From positions 1 to 34,051 of IMG/VR virus record IMGVR_UViG_3300042534_000269: a DNA stretch of 34,051 nt; one strand, written 5' to 3'. Within the stretch, counting starts at the first letter, position 1; every line of letters begins with the position of its first letter. The stretch is from a virus. Both the position numbers and the translations under genes were made by a program. The notes beneath the pieces were generated by a model. That model did no database searches and was not told the DNA's origin. It saw only the letters and a list, made by a program, of their open reading frames with translations. Of the stretch, positions 22,460 through 30,285 are shown in pieces.

Positions 22460-24382
22460 TTAACGATGTGCAGCCCGATTTGCGGCGGTAAATGTGCCTC
22501 TTGGTACTAATTTAACCGCACCTTCCGGATGTTTAACTACATACCCTTCTCCGCCTGGTCGACCAGCGATAGATTGTTGTACATCGCTAGGATGTGCGTC
22601 AAATTCTGTTATTAAATAATCCTTTAACTTCATTATCATGCTGATCAGAGTCCAAAGAGCTTTTACCCCTACTTTATGCTGCTGTAGGTACGCAAGGATA
22701 GTCTGACGTTTCTTTTCGGTTAACGTCTCCGTGTTTAACCAGTCCGTGAAGTCTGAACCCAGACGTTCTAGTCCAGAATCTACTTTGTTGTTAATGTATT
22801 TGTACATTAACGCATGAATGTTAGCGATACCTTTAAGCCCAGTTGGATCAAACAAATTCTTAATTTCATTGATATGTTGTTTAGCATACGTTTCGATCTT
22901 GTCAACTGGTTTTGTATTAATTGTAGAAGGATGTTGCACATACACCGGAGGAATAACAAATACCTCCTTACCTTGCATCTGTTTGATCGCTTCTTCAGTT
23001 GAACTGTACTGGTCGCCTGTGTACTTGTGTACTACTACTCCGGTCTTGGATTGGCCGACACGTTGCCCTAATTTCGAATCTTTTCTTACTTCGTACCGTA
23101 CAGTGTTAGGTTGAAACACATAGCTGTCTTTGTCTTGATCCGGGGTATTATAATACATAAGGTCGCCCATCATGTACCCACGGAAATCTGCAGGTGTAGC
23201 TTTTTGGTATTCGTCAAATATGTCCATCATATTAGATACAAACTGCTTACGGTTGTCGTCCATCGGAGCTGCTCTACCTGCAAACATTTGTCCTAATTCT
23301 TTAGCTGATGTTGCCTTGCCATTGTACCCTTTAGCTGTGAATCCTGATTTATCTGTTAGTACAAATCGGCCTTGCTCGTTACGCCCAAACACAATACTAG
23401 GACTTCCATCCCACTTAATAGTTGTTTCAGTATGAGCCGAACCTTCAGCAAAGCTACGAAGTATCTTAATAGCTTTGATCAGTCCGGCTGGACCTTCATC
23501 TAACACTAAATCCTCAATATGATTCATATCGCGGAGCTTGCCTTCAGTTACTATGGTTTTCTCCATAATCACATCGCTACCAGTTGACATAATTTTATCT
23601 CTTAGCCGTGCTAAGAAGTACGAATCGGTGTCATTGGTTTCGTGTACTATAGAATCGTTCGGCATTGGCAGTTTTACACCGTAGTGCTCTGCTAATGTCG
23701 CAGCCGCTTCGCCTATAAGTGCTTCGATTTTAGCATCTTGACCTTTATATTTTGTGTAAACGTAGTCAAGTATGCTTTTCACGCTTAAATCTGCAGGGTT
23801 TGCAGTATAACCAGGGAGGAGTGTCCGCACAATCTGATTAGGATCCTGCGATATAACTTCGTTTGTCACACGATTAACTAAACCGTCGCGGTAACTCCAC
23901 TTCATCCCGTGTGCCTTTGCAATACTTGCCATGATTATATGTCGGTGTACACCCTTGTACTCGTTTCCTGGTTCGCCACGCATACTCCATTTCTGGAATG
24001 CGGGATTACCGAACATTAAATCTAGCTGTGCAAAACCACCGGTATGTCTTCCCTTACTATCTCGAATGGGCGTTTTAAAATGTACATTAGTACCGCTCAA
24101 TTTAACCCATTCGCCTGGTGCTTGTCCTTGTTCTTTGGCCCATTGCTTGAGCTTGTTTGCTACATCTTTCTTATCGTGCTTGGATTCATCAACAGATATG
24201 TCAATATCTCCACTTGATTCTTTTTTGCCTGTCGTACCCAAGTACCCGTCGAGTCTAAACCCGAGGATCTTCTCTACAAACGCAACAGATGGTTTGATAT
24301 TTTCTTTGTTTATGCGGGTTGTAAGAGGCTGTTTCTTAGCGTCCTTGAATACATTGCCACCTTCAAATATATTACCAAACAT
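22460..24382 (-). CDS. Nucleotidyltransferase fused to ligase-like domain
   Basis: 640 residues. The N-terminal part has a polymerase-beta-type nucleotidyltransferase core: LGTTGKKESSGDIDISVD (48-65, acidic residues D59 and D61) and the third carboxylate D121 (FAQLDLMF). The second half has motifs of the covalent nucleotidyltransferase (DNA/RNA ligase) fold in order: motif I K323-WDGSP, a motif III-like RGYMMGDLMY (401-410), motif IV EGYVVK (612-617) and motif V VKLVPRGTF (623-631). The N-terminus MFGNIFEGG fits a prohead-protease site I-F-E7|G8. It starts one base after the gene upstream. From memory, similar proteins occur in other marine T4-like phages without known function. Confidence 0.7.
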   Translation of the reverse strand: MFGNIFEGGNVFKDAKKQPLTTRINKENIKPSVAFVEKILGFRLDGYLGTTGKKESSGDIDISVDESKHDKKDVANKLKQWAKEQGQAPGEWVKLSGTNVHFKTPIRDSKGRHTGGFAQLDLMFGNPAFQKWSMRGEPGNEYKGVHRHIIMASIAKAHGMKWSYRDGLVNRVTNEVISQDPNQIVRTLLPGYTANPADLSVKSILDYVYTKYKGQDAKIEALIGEAAATLAEHYGVKLPMPNDSIVHETNDTDSYFLARLRDKIMSTGSDVIMEKTIVTEGKLRDMNHIEDLVLDEGPAGLIKAIKILRSFAEGSAHTETTIKWDGSPSIVFGRNEQGRFVLTDKSGFTAKGYNGKATSAKELGQMFAGRAAPMDDNRKQFVSNMMDIFDEYQKATPADFRGYMMGDLMYYNTPDQDKDSYVFQPNTVRYEVRKDSKLGQRVGQSKTGVVVHKYTGDQYSSTEEAIKQMQGKEVFVIPPVYVQHPSTINTKPVDKIETYAKQHINEIKNLFDPTGLKGIANIHALMYKYINNKVDSGLERLGSDFTDWLNTETLTEKKRQTILAYLQQHKVGVKALWTLISMIMKLKDYLITEFDAHPSDVQQSIAGRPGGEGYVVKHPEGAVKLVPRGTFTAANRAAHR

Positions 24383-24383
24383 A

Positions 24384-25040
24384 TTAAGTCCTTAATCTAT
24401 ATACATCTTGATCTTTAATAGATGTGATTTTAGTAAACAATGCACTCTTTAAGCGTCTGACTTTCTGCTTCGCCATTAACTGATCTATCACTGCTTCCCC
24501 GCTATCATCAATAGGTTTTGCAACGGAATATCCAGCTGCATTCTTTTTCCACTTGTGCCAAACACCATTTGTATTTGAATAGATGTAATCGCCAGGGTTA
24601 GGAATTCGGTGGCCATTGACGTCGTGTGTCGGAACAAAGATATCAGTTAGAACCGAATTCCCTAGATCAGTGAACGACTGTTCTAGTTCAAATGATTTTG
24701 AAATCACATTTGATATCGCACTTAATACTTGTGGACTACTAATATTGTCAGGATCGGCAACTGCCGCTTTAAGCAGAGCAGTCATACGGCCGGCAATTTC
24801 CGGATCATCAAGATCTACTTTTGATGATTTTTTCATAGTAGTTGAAATGATGTCTGCTATTCGAGCAGGATCAATGGAAGAATTATTAGCTTTAGCATCT
24901 GAGATTATACCGTCGATGCGCTTACTTAGTAGCTGCTGCACCGCTTTTGCTATCTTAGGTGTGTTCTTCTGACGTAGTGCTAATTTCTTTGAGGCTAATC
25001 GATCTGAGTTAGCCTCTACTATAAACTCATTTGCTTTCAT
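24384..25040 (-). CDS. Probable internal head protein with capsid-targeting peptide
   Basis: 218 residues. The start MKANEFIVEANSD closely resembles the T4 internal-protein targeting peptide (MKTYQEFIAEA in IPII/IPIII). It would be cut after I-V-E9|A10. The mature part is basic and helical for about 110 residues, then carries a compact segment GDYIYSNTNGVWHKWKKN, and ends in a basic helix. I infer packaging in the head and delivery with the DNA. It overlaps the next upstream gene by 14 bases. Confidence 0.65.
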   Translation of the reverse strand: MKANEFIVEANSDRLASKKLALRQKNTPKIAKAVQQLLSKRIDGIISDAKANNSSIDPARIADIISTTMKKSSKVDLDDPEIAGRMTALLKAAVADPDNISSPQVLSAISNVISKSFELEQSFTDLGNSVLTDIFVPTHDVNGHRIPNPGDYIYSNTNGVWHKWKKNAAGYSVAKPIDDSGEAVIDQLMAKQKVRRLKSALFTKITSIKDQDVYRLRT

Positions 25041-25275
25041 TAATTCGTCCTAAACTACGTTTAAACTTGAGCGAGTCCTTTAGCTTAATTGAGTTAAGCA
25101 ATTTTCGTTTTAAATCATCTGCTTCTTCTGCTGTGTACGTTTCTTCCATTAGTTCTATTAGATTAATTGCACTAGCGATAATATTAGCGGCACGGGATTC
25201 AATGACATGTTTAGTGTCGTGTGCTGTGTGCATACTCTCTAGCTCTTCTAATATACTACGGGTCTTCTTTTGCAT
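25027..25275 (-). CDS. Small helical protein in head-core-like block
   Basis: 82 residues, almost all helix, with alternating acidic and basic runs. It ends LGRINESK, containing an I-N-E|S site, and it has an internal IELMEETYTAEEAD. Size and charge resemble T4 prohead core proteins, but without detectable similarity. A late-type box lies 24 bases upstream and a weak GCGAG ribosome site is present. Confidence 0.5.
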   Translation of the reverse strand: MQKKTRSILEELESMHTAHDTKHVIESRAANIIASAINLIELMEETYTAEEADDLKRKLLNSIKLKDSLKFKRSLGRINESK

Positions 25276-25299
25276 TAATGATCTCGCGTTATTTGTTTG

Positions 25300-25307
25300 T
25301 ATTTATG
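25300..25307 (-). promoter_or_regulatory. Late-promoter-like box (CATAAATA)
   Basis: CATAAATA on the minus strand, 24 bases before the ATG at 25275, between the helicase end and the small gene. It would drive the 25275 to 22460 group. Confidence 0.55.
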
Positions 25308-25308
25308 G

Positions 25309-26712
25309 CTACGACTTAATCTTATTAAGTAACAAGTTTAACTTTGCTGACTGCACATCTCCACGGACAAGGACCGGATCTTCACCGTCTACGGCGCCTG
25401 TGGCAACGCCTGGAGTGACTGTGGATTTCGCTTTAATACCATCTAATATGCTGAGCGACGATTGGCTGCCCGGTGGGTTTGCTTGCGGACCTAGATCAAA
25501 TATACGCAACGTGTCAACATCAAATTCCAAATCAATTTTTTGTCCAACCCCGGCCGAAGAGCGAGTTTTCATTAACTGTAGCTGATACTTGCCGCGTTCG
25601 CGCATTGCACGTGATGTAAATATACCAAACACGTTATCTGCTGTGTTAATCTTTGAGATACCACCTGATATCATACTATGGTCAAACTCTTGTTCTTCTA
25701 CTGCTGAACGGTTTAATTGGGATGCGGTTACCATCAATACGTCTAACTCTTTGCCTAGGTTGCGGATTTCTTCCGACACGTACTTGTCCTTTACAAACAA
25801 GTCACTAGGACTAACTTTAGCACTAACCGGCATCAATAGATCCAAGTAATCGATACACATGAAGTCAATCTTCTTGCCTGTCTTAACTTGCAGCTCTTTA
25901 ACGTACGATCGAATATCATTGATGTTGCTCTGTGCCGGAAAGTACTTAATTTGCAAGTTACCCGAGACCTTAGCTTTTATCTTCACTTTCATTTCGACGT
26001 CGTCGATGTTCTTAAAAATTGCGTTGCTTGCTGTATCTGTCATCATGCTGTCAATACGCATTGCGCACAGGTCTTCACTGAGCTCCAAGGTGATGAATAC
26101 TCCGTTGAGATTCATCCCTGCCCAGTTAACTGCTAAGTTCTGCATGAAGAGCGATTTGCCCGAACCCGATCCACCAGCAAATATTTGTAGCTCACCTCGG
26201 TTGAATCCACCATACAACTTATAATCCATTGTTGGCCATCCCGTTGAGGCTTGCCCATTGTTATTCTTGATGGCCAGTAATCGTGCCTTGGGATCTTCGA
26301 AGTAATCTGTGCCCATATCCTTTGTCAGACTGATCTGTACTGCGTCTTTGATCAGTTTCTCAACTGGAGCAAAGTCGCCCTTCTCTAATAGATCAGCTGA
26401 TTTAAGAATGGCACGTTCTAGCTCTTGTCGTTTGGTAAAACTTTCGAACTCCTCCATAAACCAGTCATAATGACCATCGTTAATCTCCTCAGGTAATGGC
26501 AATAACCTTATTTCTGTCATCGCTAATAGCTGAGATAATTCCGGTAATGTTCCGTACTTAGTTGAATGCTTCTCCATGAAGTCTGCTGCCGGTTGCAGGC
26601 TAGGATGAAAGTTTTTAACATTAAATATGTTCTGCACACGCACAAAACTTTGAGCGTCTGCGATCATCATTTCAAGAAAGAGCTTCTGGATTTGAAGTGT
26701 GTACTCTGTCAT
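25309..26712 (-). CDS. 41: Replicative DNA helicase, DnaB/T4 gp41 type
   Basis: 467 residues (T4 gp41: 475). It unwinds DNA 5' to 3' at the fork as a hexamer and works with the primase. Walker A is GGSGSGKS (180-187), Walker B FMCIDYLDLL, followed by VTASQLNRSA. The N-terminal helical domain (1-130) and a short acidic-then-basic C-terminus are as expected. Its ATG overlaps the stop of the homing endonuclease gene (ATGA), so translation of the two is coupled. Confidence 0.93.
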   Translation of the reverse strand: MTEYTLQIQKLFLEMMIADAQSFVRVQNIFNVKNFHPSLQPAADFMEKHSTKYGTLPELSQLLAMTEIRLLPLPEEINDGHYDWFMEEFESFTKRQELERAILKSADLLEKGDFAPVEKLIKDAVQISLTKDMGTDYFEDPKARLLAIKNNNGQASTGWPTMDYKLYGGFNRGELQIFAGGSGSGKSLFMQNLAVNWAGMNLNGVFITLELSEDLCAMRIDSMMTDTASNAIFKNIDDVEMKVKIKAKVSGNLQIKYFPAQSNINDIRSYVKELQVKTGKKIDFMCIDYLDLLMPVSAKVSPSDLFVKDKYVSEEIRNLGKELDVLMVTASQLNRSAVEEQEFDHSMISGGISKINTADNVFGIFTSRAMRERGKYQLQLMKTRSSAGVGQKIDLEFDVDTLRIFDLGPQANPPGSQSSLSILDGIKAKSTVTPGVATGAVDGEDPVLVRGDVQSAKLNLLLNKIKS

Positions 26713-27485
26713 AGTTTACCCTTACAATTATCGAAGTGCCATCTGATAAAATTTGGACCATCTTTTCCGCTTTTGTTACAATGCGGGCACTCTAATGTAG
26801 CTGCATTTTTATATTTTCCGAACATACCGTTATTTTCTCCTTTATTAGCATTTGAAATTAATTTTTTAGTTTCTTCTGTCTGGGTGTTGCCGTACATAGG
26901 GTTTTTCTCACCACTGTGGTCAGGTGCAATCAATTTCCAAGTCTCAGACATTTTCTTCTTTGTTTCTTCTGATTTCGGACGGGGAATTCCGGTGTTAGCT
27001 TTTGAAATCTTTTGTTTCGTTTCATCCGAATGGAACTTCCCCATCATCGGTTGACGCTTCTTTCTCGCATGTGATTCGGAAATTTTCTGTTTCATTTCAT
27101 TTGCTCTCTTCTGCCCGTAACGCTCATTGTAGTCAATTCCTGTTGTTTCGAGAGATATTTGCTCTCTTAATACTGCATACGTTCTCGCTGTCAATACAGA
27201 CGTATCTTTGCTGTTGGCTAACCGCCACACTGCATAACACATTTTCCGCTTTGCTTTGCCTTCTGTCATTTTAGTAAGTAGTCGATGACAAATAAAATGT
27301 TCCCTGTGTGTTAAGTGTACTCCATTCCAGTTGTGTTTAGATAAAGTTTTATATTCAGGAAATAGTGACTCTGGCAACACATGATGATGATTAGTCTCAT
27401 GTGGTATTTTAATATCGGCCGCCTTGTAAATAATATTAAAATACCATCTTGTATACTTGTTATTGATAAATTTATAGTTTCTCAT
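26709..27485 (-). CDS. HNH homing endonuclease with NUMOD3 repeats
   Basis: 258 residues from the ATG at 27485; upstream in-frame ATGs at 27503 and 27500 overlap the promoter box and are less likely. The HNH-type core is NHHHVLPESLF, then NGVHLTHREHFICHRLLTKM. Several NUMOD3-type DNA-binding repeats follow (KFHSDETKQKISKANTG, PKSEETKKKMSETW, TQTEETKKLISNANKG). The C-terminus has a zinc-finger-like CPHC-x16-H-x3-C-type segment. It is a selfish mobile gene placed exactly between primase and helicase. No Shine-Dalgarno; a GATAAATA box ends 5 bases before the ATG. Confidence 0.9.
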   Translation of the reverse strand: MRNYKFINNKYTRWYFNIIYKAADIKIPHETNHHHVLPESLFPEYKTLSKHNWNGVHLTHREHFICHRLLTKMTEGKAKRKMCYAVWRLANSKDTSVLTARTYAVLREQISLETTGIDYNERYGQKRANEMKQKISESHARKKRQPMMGKFHSDETKQKISKANTGIPRPKSEETKKKMSETWKLIAPDHSGEKNPMYGNTQTEETKKLISNANKGENNGMFGKYKNAATLECPHCNKSGKDGPNFIRWHFDNCKGKL

Positions 27486-27490
27486 ACTAT

Positions 27491-27498
27491 TATTTATC
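27491..27498 (-). promoter_or_regulatory. Late-promoter-like box (GATAAATA) for homing endonuclease
   Basis: GATAAATA, 5 bases, then the ATG at 27485. Free-standing homing endonucleases of T4 also use late promoters (known); the leaderless spacing is the unusual part. Confidence 0.5.
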
Positions 27499-27546
27499 AT
27501 CATTTCTAAAAATATATTTAAAAGTTATGCAATCTCATATGTATAT

Positions 27547-28548
27547 TCAGTCATTAAATTTCTTTCGTATCCTTAGGTTTGTTAAGGCAACCTTTCCTTT
27601 AATCTTGCTTGATGTTCTATTGCTAATAATACTTAACAACGTTCCTATTTTACCATATTTTTTCACAGCGTCGTTAACATCCTTTATATCATCTGGCCAC
27701 TCTGGTACACTAATGCTAAACCCTGCTTTCATTGCCTCGGCTGCCAGTACCATTCCAGCTTTGTCTTGGTCTGGCACAACTATTACTTCTTTACCTTGTC
27801 GGCGTAATATTGCTATCTGCTGTTCGTTTAATTCATTATGTAACACCGCGACACCGTTAATGCTAATAGCGTCTAGTATGCCTTCTACAACGATTATAAA
27901 ATCCCAATCGTTGTGCTGCAAATTTAATCCAAATACATACCCGGGCTGTTGATGTTCGTTTTTGTACTTAGGTAGCTTATCGTCTAAGTATCGCGAAGTC
28001 CAACCTACGATATCATTGCCGTACATGTACGGTATTAGTATTTTATTCTTTTCCCTGCCCGGGCTGTTCGGGGTTATTCTAAACGGATAGTCGTGGTAAT
28101 CTAACCCGCGTTCTTCTTTAAGATAATTAATTGCCCATTTATCGTTTGCTGTAATAGGACGAGCGTTCGGCGGCAACTTCACTTTCTGAAAGAAAATATT
28201 ATTCTGTACTATTACATCATGCCTTGATGATCGATCATTTGCTATATCGTAAATCTTTTTATTCTTAAGACTGTCCAAATTGATCTTCTGAATAGACTGT
28301 TTGTCGATGCCTAGCCATCCTAAGAACTTTTGTGATTTGAAACTCAGTTGTTTGCCATTCTCGAATCGTGTTTTAAATCCACAGTTAAAACAATGGTACG
28401 ACCAATTAAGGCCATCTAGTATTAGGCCACCACGCTTGCGCTTGTCTGCGGTTTCGCCATTATGCACACAACACGGTGCATTGAATGAGAACCACCCGGA
28501 TGGGGACTTACGAGTGCGCGGCGGAAGGTACTGAAGGATGTCGATCAT
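27547..28548 (-). CDS. 61: DNA primase, T4 gp61 type
   Basis: 333 residues (T4 gp61: 342). It makes RNA primers for lagging-strand synthesis. The N-terminal zinc ribbon is CCVH (about 25-28) with YHCFNCGF. The Toprim core shows VVEGILDA and the acidic VVPDQDKAG. Only one plausible start exists, and it lies 7 bases after a sigma70-type -10 with no Shine-Dalgarno. The homing endonuclease and helicase follow. Confidence 0.92.
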   Translation of the reverse strand: MIDILQYLPPRTRKSPSGWFSFNAPCCVHNGETADKRKRGGLILDGLNWSYHCFNCGFKTRFENGKQLSFKSQKFLGWLGIDKQSIQKINLDSLKNKKIYDIANDRSSRHDVIVQNNIFFQKVKLPPNARPITANDKWAINYLKEERGLDYHDYPFRITPNSPGREKNKILIPYMYGNDIVGWTSRYLDDKLPKYKNEHQQPGYVFGLNLQHNDWDFIIVVEGILDAISINGVAVLHNELNEQQIAILRRQGKEVIVVPDQDKAGMVLAAEAMKAGFSISVPEWPDDIKDVNDAVKKYGKIGTLLSIISNRTSSKIKGKVALTNLRIRKKFND

Positions 28549-28554
28549 TGGTTA

Positions 28555-28584
28555 CATTATAGCATCTTGTGCTACAATGATCAA
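28555..28584 (-). promoter_or_regulatory. Sigma70-type promoter with dyad for primase
   Basis: TTGATC (28579-28584), 17-base spacer, TATAAT (28556-28561) with extended -10 TGC. The dyad (28555-28579) has 10-bp arms with one mismatch and a 5-base centre, sharing TTGTAGCA and TGCTATAA with the exonuclease promoter. The -35 overlaps the stop codon of the preceding gene. Confidence 0.7.
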
Positions 28585-29111
28585 GATAATCGGTCGACGA
28601 ATTTACTAATAATAAAGTCTGCTAAAATTGCATGACCTTGCTCGTTTGGAAATTTATGTTCAGTAAATAGAGGCTCCTTGCGAGGCTTATCTCTAATTAC
28701 CAACATCTCAAGTGCAGAGGATGATTCAATTAATGTAGGGACCTTAATTTTGTAATTTTTGGTTAGCACATTAAACTGAAGCAGATGAGCATCATATTCT
28801 GCTGCTGCTTGATCAAATGCGGTTACTACTTCTTCGTACGTAGTTTTCTCATCTGCTAATGCCGAACCGGGCGTTTCTACCGTTAGCCCAACAAGGATAA
28901 GTGTTTCGGCAATGTGCGCTTCTGTGTTGTTAGCTAACCAATTACGAAGAGCCAAGATCATTTCATACAATGTTGTATTTGGTACTGCAAGGTTTTCTAA
29001 TGTCCAGTTCTTCTGCTTTGCTATTAATGCAGGGTATGCTTGTTCGTACGGGAGTGTCAAATCACTCCCGTAAGTCCATCCGCAGCCAAAAGAAACTAAA
29101 TTTGTTATCAT
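28581..29111 (-). CDS. Degenerate SGNH/GDSL hydrolase-like protein
   Basis: 176 residues. Start VSFGCGWTYGSDL resembles the block I of SGNH hydrolases found in phages, where FGCSxTYG carries the nucleophile Ser; here that position is Gly. ENLAVPNTTLYEMI matches the block with Gly/Asn, and LILVGLT follows. At the C-terminus EHKFPNEQGHAILADFI matches the DxxHPNxxGH block, but the residue before Pro is Phe, not His. It is also shorter than usual. A non-catalytic descendant is inferred. It is co-directional with the virion-like gene upstream, 4 bases away. Confidence 0.55.
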   Translation of the reverse strand: MITNLVSFGCGWTYGSDLTLPYEQAYPALIAKQKNWTLENLAVPNTTLYEMILALRNWLANNTEAHIAETLILVGLTVETPGSALADEKTTYEEVVTAFDQAAAEYDAHLLQFNVLTKNYKIKVPTLIESSSALEMLVIRDKPRKEPLFTEHKFPNEQGHAILADFIISKFVDRLS

Positions 29112-29115
29112 TACA

Positions 29116-29853
29116 TTACCTGTAAAGTATTTTAATAAGCGTTCCTGCGCTTTCCGTAATAGTAAATCTTAGGTACGGATGATAACCAACTACATCGATT
29201 ATCTTGTGATATTCCATTGTTAAACTCTCTGTAGCAACAGTGTACCACTGCCCATCCGATTCAGCTGCACCTTCTATTGAAATTAAACCCGAAAACGAAT
29301 CTAAATCAAGTTGAAAAGTGTGGTGCTGCGAATCATCTGTACTTAGAATACTCGAAACGTATGTTGTATTTACACCATGGTCCGGTACAGTTAGAATTTT
29401 GCTCTCCACAAATTTTGGCATAACGCTGTCGAGTATTTCCATATTGCCACGTGCGCTGGCACTTTCATCAACAAATACAGGTTCATTGATACTCGTGCCG
29501 ATTAATTCTACGCTGTAACTAACTGTCTGCGGCATGATGTTGTCTAGCTCCTGCTCTGTTAGCACCAGCTTAGTTTGTCCTTGGCCTGCGTTTACCATCT
29601 CAAGAGATTTCTCCAACAAGAGTTCTTCGCCATCATGTGAAATAAGTCTGCAAACAAATTCCTTGCCTGTTACATCGACACGCTTCTGATCTTGATTCAA
29701 AAATTCAATAAGAATTTGGTTGTCGGTGCCTCTATGGGCTTTTAAGTTATGCGAGTACACGTTGCGGTACCTCCTGTTGAAGAACTCTCCACTAGTATCC
29801 AAAAGGATTACCGGGTGGCGTTGATGGAATAAATACATTTTAGTAGAAATCAT
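29116..29853 (-). CDS. Beta-rich protein, probable baseplate/virion component
   Basis: 245 residues, no signal peptide. Residues about 38-120 (the DNQILIEFLNQDQKRVDVTG, FVCRLIS and QTKLVLTEQELDN stretches) resemble the N-terminal domain of phage upper-baseplate proteins. The rest is a beta-sandwich-like region (HTFQLDLDSFSG, then YHPYLRFTITESAG). The likely role is structural, by analogy only. It starts 12 bases from the divergent plus-strand gene; its late box lies across that gene's start codon. Confidence 0.6.
   Translation of the reverse strand: MISTKMYLFHQRHPVILLDTSGEFFNRRYRNVYSHNLKAHRGTDNQILIEFLNQDQKRVDVTGKEFVCRLISHDGEELLLEKSLEMVNAGQGQTKLVLTEQELDNIMPQTVSYSVELIGTSINEPVFVDESASARGNMEILDSVMPKFVESKILTVPDHGVNTTYVSSILSTDDSQHHTFQLDLDSFSGLISIEGAAESDGQWYTVATESLTMEYHKIIDVVGYHPYLRFTITESAGTLIKILYR
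29828..29835 (+). promoter_or_regulatory. Late-promoter-like box (AATAAATA) for plus-strand gene
   Basis: AATAAATA on the plus strand, 30 bases before the ATG at 29866 and inside the divergent gene. It would give a leader of about 25 bases without a Shine-Dalgarno. A nearer TATAAT (29854-29859) lies 6 bases before the same ATG. Confidence 0.35.
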
Positions 29854-29860
29854 TATAATG

Positions 29861-29868
29861 TATTTATG
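29861..29868 (-). promoter_or_regulatory. Late-promoter-like box (CATAAATA) overlapping opposite start codon
   Basis: CATAAATA on the minus strand, 7 bases before the ATG at 29853. Its first three bases are the complement of the plus-strand gene's ATG. Confidence 0.45.
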
Positions 29869-30252
29869 GAAAATAATAATCAGTTATTCGAAAAATTAGC
29901 AGAAAAGTACCCATTCCTAACAATTTGCAGATACGCAGAGGAAGAGCATGTAGGTATTATTCAAAACCGCGATGGAGTCATTACTAGTTTGTATGATTTC
30001 GGCAGCTTGCCATCATTAGAGCATAAGGAACTATTCTTGAAACTAGGGGAAACGTGGTGGTGGGAATCAAATCGCAGTATTCCAATTAACATCTTTCTAA
30101 AGAGTGAATGGACTGTGTTTAAACCATTTACTAAAACATTCACCAACAAAACCTTAGAAATTCTAAGTGGGCCTTGCACTAGCCTTAGCGAAATAGTTCA
30201 TAAAAAGAAAAAACGCAAATCAATTACACTAGTCCGAAAGGTTGATTGGTAG
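29866..30252 (+). CDS. Hypothetical protein, plus-strand, conserved-looking
   Basis: 128 residues, a compact fold with KYPFLTICRYAEEEHVGIIQ, then GETWWWESNRSIPINIFL, and a basic C-terminus (KKKKRKSITLVRK). No family recognised; the WWWESNR segment is the most distinctive part and could mark a conserved family. It is the second of only two complete plus-strand genes and is convergent with the gene at 30286 across 33 bases with no clear terminator. No Shine-Dalgarno. Confidence 0.65.
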   Translation: MENNNQLFEKLAEKYPFLTICRYAEEEHVGIIQNRDGVITSLYDFGSLPSLEHKELFLKLGETWWWESNRSIPINIFLKSEWTVFKPFTKTFTNKTLEILSGPCTSLSEIVHKKKKRKSITLVRKVDW

Positions 30253-30285
30253 CCTCTAATAATTCTTTAAGGGTAATTCTAACCT

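Noticed and set aside
23931-24395. Plus-strand open frame of 154 codons.
   Set aside because: It is the antisense of the NTase-ligase gene, whose motifs are clear; its composition is typical of a shadow frame.
30253-30285. Possible terminator between convergent genes at 30252 and 30286.
   Set aside because: Only a 4-bp AAGG/CCTT pairing was found, with no GC-rich stem.
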